Part shown: piece by piece, positions 1 through 5,156 of the stretch
Layout of the letters: every line of letters begins with the position of its first letter
How positions within the stretch are numbered: the stretch's first letter is position 1
DNA from: Desulfobacterales bacterium
GTDB lineage: Bacteria > Desulfobacterota > Desulfobacteria > Desulfobacterales > 4be13
Direction of reading: 5' to 3'
DNA: 5,531 nucleotides
Assembly (NCBI GenBank): GCA_029940115.1
Contig: JAOZRQ010000474.1
Span: 1 to 5,531 of the forward strand
Position numbers and translations under genes: made by a program
The notes under the pieces: generated by a model
Told to the model about the DNA's origin: nothing
The model's input: the letters and a program-made list of their open reading frames with translations, nothing else
Database searches by the model: none

Positions 1-720
1 CACAAGTCCCTGCGGGACAATGAAGGAGCGATCCCCCAACTCGTGAATGCGCCCGTCAAATTCAAATTGGTCAAAGTAAAGATCCTCCTGGCTCTCTGCG
101 CCCTTGTTCACCAAGGCATGAAATCGGGTGCCGGGCCTTATCCTGTCCCGAAAGGCCGGCGGAATCAGGTCAAGAGGCAATCGGATGATCTCCCTTGAAT
201 TCCAGCCCGGAAGGACAACATAGAACAGGGCGGGCACCGAGTCCGCCTCCGCCTCCTCGACCCTCACCAGTGTCCGCCAAGGCTTCCGGCCGGGCGTGAA
301 CTGATTGCGGAACTCGCCGATGCAGCGTTCAAATCCCCTCACGATGCTATCGGGGTCGGCATCCCGAGCCGGGATCAGCGCGGGGATGTAAGGCCGGTAC
401 TTGCGGATGGCGTCCGCGTCGGCCTTGCCCCAGGCCGTGCATAACACAGCGGGAAAACTTGATTTGTAGAAACGGGCCGCGGCCTCAGCCCCGTCAAAAC
501 GAGCATATTTTCCGTGTTTGAGACGATGCTCGCAGATGACGGCATCCGCAAGCCTCATCACAGACGTCACAAACATGTCCAGATCGGGAAGCGGGCCGTC
601 TTCGGGCAGCGGTGTCAGGTCAGCCGCCTCGACCACGGATTCCACGCTTTCCCTGGCGTGTCTGTTATCGTCCGCGATTCCGACCCGCTCTATCCTTCTG
701 CCTGCAAGAACTAACGACAT
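1..720 (-). CDS. REC-like (degenerate receiver) protein, 3' end cut by window edge
   Basis: The frame opens at ATG 720-718 and runs 240 codons without a stop to the left edge, so the C-terminus is missing. AGGAG (minus strand of 729-733) lies 8 nt before the ATG and fixes the start. Residues about 10-135 follow a response-regulator receiver pattern: acidic pair D17/D18 after the first strand (VGIADDN), AVICEHRL at the phosphoacceptor strand followed by FDGAEAA (75-81) where receivers have DG, and VLCTA (92-96) with the conserved Thr. The phosphoacceptor position appears to be Glu64, not Asp, and the conserved Lys position near IPALIPA (112-118) appears to be Pro. Phosphotransfer is therefore unlikely, and a constitutive or protein-binding role is inferred. 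Residues about 140-240 form a second domain I cannot name, beginning near the KPWRTLVRVEE stretch. The gene lies downstream of the ATPase gene with a 257-bp gap. Its last codons fall in the terminal repeat. The fold call is by eye. Confidence 0.75.
   Translation of the reverse strand, partial: MSLVLAGRRIERVGIADDNRHARESVESVVEAADLTPLPEDGPLPDLDMFVTSVMRLADAVICEHRLKHGKYARFDGAEAAARFYKSSFPAVLCTAWGKADADAIRKYRPYIPALIPARDADPDSIVRGFERCIGEFRNQFTPGRKPWRTLVRVEEAEADSVPALFYVVLPGWNSREIIRLPLDLIPPAFRDRIRPGTRFHALVNKGAESQEDLYFDQFEFDGRIHELGDRSFIVPQGLV
2..56. repeat. Left arm of window-terminal inverted repeat
   Basis: These 55 bases match the reverse complement of 5476-5531 with seven differences, all transitions, and one extra C in the right copy's C-run. 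Weaker similarity continues some 15-20 bases further inward. The arm holds a short hairpin, GTCCC-gca-GGGAC on the minus strand. It lies inside the REC-like reading frame and encodes its last visible residues (DGRIHELGDRSFIVPQGL). It looks like one copy of a dispersed repeat. Whether it ends a mobile unit cannot be told from one window. Confidence 0.75.
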
Positions 721-827
721 TTGTCTCACTCCTGTAATCAGTGATGTAGCGATGGATTGTGTTCAGGAGAAGAAACGCTTCAATCGTAGTTGGAATTGGT
801 GGGGCGGAACTTCGCTCTACGACTTTT

Positions 828-938
828 TTCCTGTACACAGGGTGACTTGTTCTGCTTTGTCTTGGGACGATTTGAAAAATCGTCCTACTCTGTTTTGGGA
901 CGATTTGAAAAATCGTCCTACTTGTTCTGTCCACAGGG
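828..938. repeat. Flanking CTGTaCACAGGG motifs around the tandem hairpins
   Basis: TTCCTGTACACAGGG at 828-842 and CTGTCCACAGGG at 927-938 bracket the tandem hairpins, and a third copy, TTCCTGTACACAGG, lies at 3031-3044. The core CCTGT-ac-ACAGG is itself a 5-bp inverted repeat. ACTTGTTCTG also recurs on both sides (845-854 and 920-929). The bracketed block 828-938 may be one composite repeat. The rest of the gap (721-827) holds the REC-like gene's ribosome binding site and the stretch GGGGCGGAACTTCGCTC (801-817), an imperfect GCGAA/TTCGC-type inverted repeat. I see no convincing promoter. Confidence 0.5.
862..922. repeat. Two tandem perfect hairpins (REP-like)
   Basis: A 28-base unit occurs twice, at 862-889 and 895-922, with a 33-base period and a 5-base spacer. 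Each unit contains a perfect 9-bp stem, GGACGATTT with AAATCGTCC, around a GAA loop (865-885 and 898-918). The copies are identical. No T-run follows on the minus strand, so they do not look like classical intrinsic terminators. Placed between the ATPase and REC-like genes, they could stabilise or process an mRNA end, but a dispersed REP-type element is the simpler reading. Confidence 0.85.
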
Positions 939-963
939 TTATAAAGCAAGTCGGCTTTCATCT

Positions 964-991
964 TTAACCCTTAATCCTTAACCCTTAACCC
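964..991. repeat. TTAACCC heptamer array (four units)
   Basis: Four heptamers lie end to end: TTAACCC (964-970), TTAATCC (971-977), TTAACCC (978-984) and TTAACCC (985-991). They then decay into TTCCCTC. On the minus strand the unit reads GGGTTAA, which supplies both the last residues of the ATPase (VKG) and its TAA stop codon at 980-978. Short tandem heptamers of this kind are known from cyanobacteria and other repeat-rich genomes. The resemblance to telomeres is superficial. Confidence 0.8.
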
Positions 992-2297
992 TTCCCTCTT
1001 CCATCTCTGCCGCGTCCGCCAGAACCGGATTGACATCCGCATAAGCCCCGTTCCGATCCTGATACTCAAAGATGAACATCTGTCGTTGCAGGTGTTGGAA
1101 CAGCTCCGACTTGCGGACCTTTTTGTCACGCCTCACCTGCTTGAGAACCTCCCATTCCTCATCCGAAAGGGAGCGTGCCTGTTTGTTCCGATCTTCACGG
1201 ATCACATCCTCCAGCATCTGCTCAGAGATTGGCAGGCGTTTTTGCCTCTTGATGCTGAGATGAAGAAATCTCAGAAACCGCCGGACATGACCGCCGCTGA
1301 CGCGGCACAATCTGTCAAGAGTCTCCTTGCGGTCAAATATCTCGGTGAGATGCTCATCCCTGTGTGCATCATCCTTGTCCGGAAACGCACGGGAGAGGGC
1401 CATCTGTCGCATCAGGGCCATGCCCTCGGCGTTTTCCCGGCCATCCCTGTGCGTCACCGGTATCATGGGCAGCACCGAGCAGTCGCTGAATCTCTCCATG
1501 AGCCGATTGCCCTCCTGATAGGTCAGCTCGAATGGAACCGTGTAAACCACATGGCAGTTCAGCTTCAACTGCTCGCCCCGGTCCACAAAGAGGTATTCAG
1601 GCTGCATCTTCCCGACCTTGATGACGTTCTCAACCCGGTCCAGGTTGTCCACAATCACCACCAAGCCTCTTTTTCCGTCTTGAACAAGGTTGCGGATGGC
1701 GGGGGCCAGCAGTTCCCTGTTGACGGCTTCCAGGATTGTGGGCGTGAAGGGCTCCGAATAGCTCCGCAGACGGTTGCGGATGTCCGGGCTGTCCTTCGCC
1801 TTTGCCAGCCACTCCTCTATGACACTGTACAGATTGGTGGTCAGACCGTCCGCAACCTTGGGGATGATCTCTCTGAGGGTCCTGAGCATCCCGTCCAGCA
1901 GGAGCCCGAAGTTCTCCTTCGGCGACGGCTCAATGCCGACCGACTTCAGGCTGTCAATCACCTGCCGGGCGATGGCGAACAGGATGTCGCTGATGTCCAC
2001 ATCCCGCACCTCCAAGACCTGATCCGCTCCGAAATAGACCACATGAAACCCCTCCTTTTCCAAGAGGGCTTTGAGTCGCAACAGCTCGGTTGACTTTCCG
2101 CAACCGATGTGGCCGGTGAACAACTGGCAACTAAATTCATCCGGGGACCAGGTGATGTTGTCCGCCATCCCCTCAATGCCTTGGCCTTCCCTCACTGATG
2201 AGAAGTCAATGTAATATTTCCGTTGCTCCATATCCGCGTAATTGATGGTCGCGGTCGGATTGCAGTTCCGGAAAAAGTCTTTGATGTCAATGGTCAT
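978..2297 (-). CDS. P-loop ATPase, KAP/STAND-like, with C-terminal winged helix
   Basis: A complete protein of 439 residues. Walker A is GHIGCGKST (62-70). Walker B is GLVVIVDNLD (211-220), with Asp217 as the likely Mg-coordinating residue. The following strand, CHVVYTVPFEL (248-258), fits a sensor strand, and CRVSGGHVRR (331-340) resembles the GG-x-R sensor-2 region of Cdc6/STAND-type AAA+ proteins. Residues about 376-427 look like a winged helix ending in a DVNPVL segment, typical of a regulatory or DNA-binding C-terminus. No transmembrane segment is evident. AGGAGG (minus strand of 2302-2307) precedes ATG 2297 by 4 nt. The start overlaps the stop of the PIN remnant as ATGA, so translational coupling is possible. 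The C-terminal tail EEGRVKG is partly written by the heptamer repeat. Full-length relatives are familiar to me from cyanobacteria and multicellular sulfate reducers, function unknown. Its partner is probably the REC-like gene downstream. Confidence 0.88.
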   Translation of the reverse strand: MTIDIKDFFRNCNPTATINYADMEQRKYYIDFSSVREGQGIEGMADNITWSPDEFSCQLFTGHIGCGKSTELLRLKALLEKEGFHVVYFGADQVLEVRDVDISDILFAIARQVIDSLKSVGIEPSPKENFGLLLDGMLRTLREIIPKVADGLTTNLYSVIEEWLAKAKDSPDIRNRLRSYSEPFTPTILEAVNRELLAPAIRNLVQDGKRGLVVIVDNLDRVENVIKVGKMQPEYLFVDRGEQLKLNCHVVYTVPFELTYQEGNRLMERFSDCSVLPMIPVTHRDGRENAEGMALMRQMALSRAFPDKDDAHRDEHLTEIFDRKETLDRLCRVSGGHVRRFLRFLHLSIKRQKRLPISEQMLEDVIREDRNKQARSLSDEEWEVLKQVRRDKKVRKSELFQHLQRQMFIFEYQDRNGAYADVNPVLADAAEMEEGRVKG

Positions 2298-2512
2298 CTT
2301 GCCTCCTGTTCCTGCCCTGTCTCAAGTTTGAGTGCCTGAATCCATGACCAATCCCGCTTCGGAACAACCCTTCGCTCCTCACCGATCTTAAGTTCCCGAA
2401 ACACCTCTTCAGGTGCGAAAAGTTTTCCCTCAAAGATTTTGCTGACAAGATTTTCCCCATTAACAAAAGCAAAATTGGACAAAACTGTGTTGTTGACAAC
2501 AACATCCATCAT
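2294..2512 (-). pseudogene. PIN-domain (DUF3368-type) toxin, truncated to its N-terminal half
   Basis: This 72-residue frame begins MMDVVVNNTVLSNFA and continues with KLFAPEEVFREL, the pattern of the first third of DUF3368-type PIN ribonucleases. Those usually run about 150 residues and carry further acidic active-site residues near the middle and end. Here the sequence stops at ALKLETGQEQEAR. The later acidic motifs are absent, so nuclease activity is not expected. GAGGTG (minus strand of 2521-2526) lies 8 nt before ATG 2512, and the gene follows the antitoxin frame by one base, as in real toxin-antitoxin operons. Its stop overlaps the ATPase start, so the junction at about 2294-2320 is probably where the toxin's 3' half was lost. 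The family call is from sequence pattern only. Confidence 0.65.
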
Positions 2513-2513
2513 T

Positions 2514-2794
2514 TCATTGCCACCTCGTTATCGCCTCAACTTCAGCGATCACATCCTCTTGGGAAGGTGTCATGACAGGAATCCCTTTCTCCCTCAGTTC
2601 CTTTCCAAATTCAATGCGAGGTTCTCCGCGGCCTTTGTCAGGTTGATCTTTTCGTCGAGATAGGCGTTGATCACGACCATCTTGTACAATTCGGGTCTGA
2701 TCTTCCACAATTCTTTCAAAGCATCCGTGATGATTCCCGGTCGGACGACACTCAGCTTCTGAAATGCCTCTATTTCCCAATAATTCATCTCCAT
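2514..2794 (-). pseudogene. UPF0175-type antitoxin, second unit, frameshifted
   Basis: AGGAGG (minus strand of 2803-2808) sits 8 nt before ATG 2794, which opens MEMNYWEIEAFQKL and runs to KINLTKAAENL. The frame then reaches a premature stop at 2594. The family pattern resumes one frame over at about 2618 as RIEFGKELREKGIPV and ends at TGA 2514-2516. Joining the two parts at 2618-2620, as if one base were missing, gives about 93 residues, the usual UPF0175 size. Members of this family (helix-turn-helix KAAE motif followed by G-I-P) neutralise PIN toxins, and the PIN remnant follows directly. A sequencing error at this point would restore the gene, so the break needs confirming. Confidence 0.65.
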
Positions 2795-3000
2795 CTCTAT
2801 GTCCTCCTCCTCAAGATAAGAGTACGCCACCTTCAGATCATTCAACAGTCCGAGACACGCGTCCTCTCCCATCCCCATGATCTCAGCCCCTTTTCCGAGA
2901 CTTATCCGTCTGAGCACCCGTGCGCCGATGACCCCCGAGTAGCCTCTGTCATCCGACGTTTTGAAAAAGGGAAGTTGGTCTGCTATGGAGATACTTGCAT
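2789..3000 (-). pseudogene. UPF0175-like antitoxin, first unit, frameshifted near its start
   Basis: A textbook AGGAGG (minus strand of 3009-3014) lies 8 nt before ATG 3000, but that frame reads only MQVSP and stops. One frame over, the sequence continues as SISIADQLPFFK and on to RRISLGKGAEIMGMG and VAYSYLEEEDIE. This fits a UPF0175 domain with its ISLGKGAE helix. A one-base loss within codons 3-4 (MQV then SIADQL) explains both halves. The unit has no stop of its own and runs in frame into the second unit, whose ribosome binding site is embedded in its EEEDIE codons. A longer frame opens at GTG 3055, overlapping the MmgE/PrpD stop, but no ribosome binding site supports it. The family call is moderate. 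Confidence 0.55.
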
Positions 3001-3008
3001 TTTCATCA

Positions 3009-3014
3009 CCTCCT
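3009..3014 (-). promoter_or_regulatory. Ribosome binding site for the first antitoxin unit
   Basis: AGGAGG on the minus strand, within TCAGGAGGTGATGAAAATG, is 8 nt before ATG 3000. It argues that translation originally began there and not at the GTG at 3055, and so exposes the frameshift after MQV. Confidence 0.7.
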
Positions 3015-3051
3015 GAATGAATAATCCCTATTCCTGTACACAGGCTCAGGG

Positions 3052-4374
3052 TCACTTCGATGTCATCAGCGCCAAAAGCATCCCCGAATCAGGCAGATCA
3101 GCGCAGCTCCATACGGCTCGTTCCAATTCGTCTGCCCGGGTGTCAGACAACTGTTCCCTCGCCAACTGGCGAAATTTGTCCCGGAGTTCGGCGTCTGTCG
3201 GCGGTGCGGTGGCATCCCAGTTGGCCTCAGTTTCGCCTGAGTCATAAGTCTCCCCATCTGTTGTCTCGATTCGGACCCGGGCAAAGCGTCTGGCCGGAAA
3301 GCGTCTGCTGAACGTGTCGTCTTCGAGGAGTTCCATGCAATCCACAAGGCGAAGGAGGACGGGATTTGTCAGCGCGTCCCCTTTCAGTTCGGATGCGCCC
3401 AGCTGGCCGTAAACCATTGCCGCGGCAACCGGGAAGGGGAGGCTGTACTGGGCCTCTTCTGTGTTTCGAGGTTGCCGGCACTTCAGACAGACCGCTTCGT
3501 GAAATGTGGATATGATTATCCGCTTCACGCTTTCCGGCGTTATCTGATGAATCTTTTGCAGGGCCAACGCGCCTTCCATCGCCGGCTGGGCCCATCGGCA
3601 GACCGCATGGGGTTTGAAATATTGCTCCATGATCTGCCAGTCTTTTCCCAAGTCTGCCCAAATCTCCCTGACCGGCTCACTCTCCACCGTCAGGGCGGGT
3701 GCGCCCGTAAAACCGCTCCGGGCCATGATCGCCGCGCTGACGCCGGTCATTGCGCCCCATCCGGATCCGTCCTTGAGCATGGTCGGATAGTCAATGCAAC
3801 GCATCATCTGTGAACGGGGGCCGTGGTATTCGGCAATGCCCAAGGCATGTCGGGTCTGTTCCGTGGTCAGTCCGAGACGGCGGGCGGTCATGGCCGCGCA
3901 GCCCAAGGCGTTCCATGCGCCGGACGTGTGAACGTCACACGCTGTGGAATGCAGGGCCATTCCGGCTCGCAGGGCAACTTCATAGCCGATCACCAGAGTG
4001 GTCATGAATTCTTGGCCGGAAATTATCCTTGCACTCTTTTTTGTCGGCGTAGTGGCGAACAAGGCAGGCACGATGGCTGCGCCGGCATGTCCTTTGGTCA
4101 GGGGATGTCCGTCATGAATGTCCAGCGAATCAATTGTCATGCCGTTTGCCAGGGCTGCCCCGGGAGGAGAGACTTCCCGACCGTCCAGCCACAGATGCGC
4201 ACCCTCTCCCCCGTAAACCGATGCGGCAAAGTCGTGGATGATCTGTGACAGTTCCGTACAGCGTCCGCTGATGCCTGCACCGAGAGTGTCCAATAAGCAA
4301 CGGCGGGCTTGGTTGCGAATATCCTGGGGAAAATCGTTCCAGTCTGCTCCATGTATAAAGTTGTTGAGTTCCAT
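3052..4374 (-). CDS. MmgE/PrpD family protein
   Basis: A complete 440-residue protein, the usual length for MmgE/PrpD, a cytosolic family that includes 2-methylcitrate dehydratase and cis-aconitate decarboxylase. Family landmarks appear in order: LDTLGAGISG (28-37), IDSLDIHDGH with GHAGAAIVPAL (81-104), TSGAWNALGCAAMTARRLGL (150-169), LKDGSGWGAMTGVSAAIMA (200-218) with GFTGAP, YFKPHAVCRWAQPAMEGAL (252-270) and QYSLPFPVAAAMVYG (309-323). The substrate cannot be read from the sequence. No prpB/prpC-like methylcitrate-cycle genes are present, so a role in that cycle is not supported here. The in-frame TGA at 4383-4381 limits the start. The nearest Shine-Dalgarno-like sequence, AAAGGA, is 13 nt upstream, rather far, so translation may be weak. 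It is codirectional with the V4R-like gene 100 bp upstream. Confidence 0.9.
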   Translation of the reverse strand: MELNNFIHGADWNDFPQDIRNQARRCLLDTLGAGISGRCTELSQIIHDFAASVYGGEGAHLWLDGREVSPPGAALANGMTIDSLDIHDGHPLTKGHAGAAIVPALFATTPTKKSARIISGQEFMTTLVIGYEVALRAGMALHSTACDVHTSGAWNALGCAAMTARRLGLTTEQTRHALGIAEYHGPRSQMMRCIDYPTMLKDGSGWGAMTGVSAAIMARSGFTGAPALTVESEPVREIWADLGKDWQIMEQYFKPHAVCRWAQPAMEGALALQKIHQITPESVKRIIISTFHEAVCLKCRQPRNTEEAQYSLPFPVAAAMVYGQLGASELKGDALTNPVLLRLVDCMELLEDDTFSRRFPARRFARVRIETTDGETYDSGETEANWDATAPPTDAELRDKFRQLAREQLSDTRADELERAVWSCADLPDSGMLLALMTSK

Positions 4375-4380
4375 TTGATG

Positions 4381-4488
4381 TCATTCATCCTTTTGTTTCA
4401 ACCCCGCCCGGATCATGGCACCGACCACCAGATGATGAAACGGACGGATCAGATTGATCCAGAACCCAGAACCATCATTCAGTAAAGG
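4381..4488 (-). other. Coding-like C-terminal fragment between the V4R-like and MmgE/PrpD genes
   Basis: The minus strand reads 35 codons with no start at the head: PLLNDGSGFWINLIRPFHHL, then VVGAMIRAGLKQKDE and TGA. It is in the MmgE/PrpD frame and ends two codons before that gene's ATG. The hydrophobic-then-basic tail looks like a natural protein C-terminus. It may be the remnant of a gene deleted between its neighbours. Chance is also possible at this length. The same gap holds the inverted repeat GGATCA-gat-TGATCC at 4446-4460, without a T-run. Confidence 0.25.
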
Positions 4489-4951
4489 TCACATGAAATT
4501 CACACACCTCATCCCCCTGTCCGATGGCCCGGACAATCTCCACATTCACCGACCCGTGGCAGACCGAGGAGAAATAAGTCTCTATCAGACCCACGGAACA
4601 TAGGCAGTGAACGGGATTCGGTTTTGCAAGCCCGGCTTTGACAAGGGTGCATCCGCATTCACGGATCAGCAGATGAGCGCTGTTCCCCTCCCTTTCCCAA
4701 AGACTGTCGATATTCAGCGTTTCCTTCCTCCGCCGATTGGTGGCCTCAATGAGCTCATCCACAGTCTCCGGCTTCTTGCCGAGTATGTTTTCGCACTCGG
4801 TGAGTATCTGTTGGGCACATTTTTGTCCCGCGGCTTTCATCACCTGTTTGGTCAATCTGTCATTTCCAAAATCACCGAGGCTTCTCTCCACTACTTCGAT
4901 CCAGCTGACGTTTCGCCGGATCGCTGCTTCCTGAATCTCTCTTTTCTCCAT
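4475..4951 (-). CDS. Cysteine-rich V4R/DUF6144-like protein
   Basis: The frame can open at ATG 4996, but its first 15 residues are written by the heptamer repeats. AGGAG (minus strand of 4959-4963) lies 7 nt before ATG 4951, so I choose that start, giving 158 residues. ATG 4957 is only 1 nt from the AGGAG. The C-terminal half carries CGCTLVKAG, then HCLCSVGLIETYF, GSVNVEIVRAIGQGD and CEFHV. This C-x-C...C-x-C-S-x-G...G-x-x-C-x-F pattern resembles V4R and DUF6144-type small-molecule-binding domains. Eight cysteines (45, 53, 99, 101, 116, 118, 131, 150) in a short cytosolic protein suggest metal, heme or thiol chemistry, which is inference. No signal peptide or membrane segment is visible. It is upstream of and codirectional with the MmgE/PrpD gene. 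The family assignment is uncertain; the gene itself is well supported. Confidence 0.75.
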   Translation of the reverse strand: MEKREIQEAAIRRNVSWIEVVERSLGDFGNDRLTKQVMKAAGQKCAQQILTECENILGKKPETVDELIEATNRRRKETLNIDSLWEREGNSAHLLIRECGCTLVKAGLAKPNPVHCLCSVGLIETYFSSVCHGSVNVEIVRAIGQGDEVCEFHVTFTE

Positions 4952-4958
4952 CTTCATT

Positions 4959-4963
4959 CTCCT
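4959..4963 (-). promoter_or_regulatory. Ribosome binding site deciding the V4R-like start
   Basis: AGGAG on the minus strand, 7 nt before ATG 4951 and only 1 nt before ATG 4957. It sits at the inner edge of the heptamer repeats, so the upstream ATG at 4996 would initiate inside repeat DNA. Confidence 0.65.
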
Positions 4964-5048
4964 GTCGGTTGTCCGTTGCCTGTTGTCCGTCATCATCCAT
5001 TATCCGTCGGATCACTGGCGGACAACTGGCAACTGGCAACTGACAACG
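4964..5048. repeat. Phased heptamer repeats forming a long imperfect hairpin
   Basis: The left side reads GGTTGTCC-GTTGCCT-GTTGTCCG. The right side reads CGGACAACTGGCAAC, then TGGCAACTGACAACGG, with seven-base periodicity (ACTGGCA). The sides are inverted relative to each other. 4975-4989 pairs with 5019-5033 at 14 of 15 positions, around a loop that holds a smaller ATCC-gtc-GGAT stem (5002-5012). An outer segment, GTTGTC 4968-4973, can pair with GACAAC 5042-5047. The block is directly upstream of the V4R-like gene and could shape its 5' leader. Confidence 0.75.
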
Positions 5049-5057
5049 GTCACCTCT

Positions 5058-5140
5058 GAAAGAAACCCGGTTTCAGCCTTCAGGGGATTGGGCGATCAGG
5101 TTTCCATGACGCGGAACCGTGTCAGAAACCGGGTTTCTTC
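5058..5140. repeat. Inverted pair of REP-like hairpins (AGAAACCsGGTTTCT)
   Basis: AGAAACC-c-GGTTTCA at 5061-5075 and AGAAACC-g-GGTTTCT at 5124-5138 are near-perfect palindromes and reverse complements of each other. The flanks GAA and CAG extend the inverted similarity to about 18 bases per arm. About 45 bases separate them. This arrangement resembles a REP doublet or a minimal non-autonomous element. Similar AGAAACCCGGTTTCT sequences are, from memory, common in some repeat-rich genomes. No coding frame of note lies between the arms. Confidence 0.7.
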
Positions 5141-5156
5141 GTTTTATAGCGTCGGC

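Noticed and set aside
862..922. Possible minimal CRISPR array
   Set aside because: There are only two units, with a 5-base spacer, and each is self-complementary over most of its length. This is a tandem hairpin.
925..945. DnaA box or replication origin near TGTCCACAGGGTTATA
   Set aside because: The match to TTATCCACA is poor and single, with no cluster of boxes or AT-rich unwinding region.
665..961. Minus-strand frame of 98 codons across the gap before the REC-like gene
   Set aside because: Much of it is the tandem hairpin repeat in translation (SRTIFQIV twice), and it overlaps the well-supported start of the REC-like gene in another frame.
964..991. Telomere-like repeat
   Set aside because: Only four heptamers, internal to the sequence and overlapping a bacterial coding region.
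1086..2093. Long plus-strand reading frame of 335 codons
   Set aside because: It lies wholly opposite the ATPase, whose Walker motifs and ribosome binding site are clear. Its translation has no recognisable motif.
3823..4248. Plus-strand frame of 141 codons, cysteine- and glycine-rich
   Set aside because: It is antisense to the conserved core of the MmgE/PrpD gene, and its composition is what the opposite strand of that gene would give.
4446..4460. GGATCA-gat-TGATCC palindrome as an operator or terminator
   Set aside because: A single 6-bp stem with no T-run and no second copy. Too little to support a regulatory call.
5121..5148. Intrinsic terminator (hairpin followed by a T-rich stretch on the plus strand)
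   Set aside because: The T-rich side is on the plus strand, where no gene ends, and the T-run is interrupted. The palindrome is better explained as a REP-like repeat.
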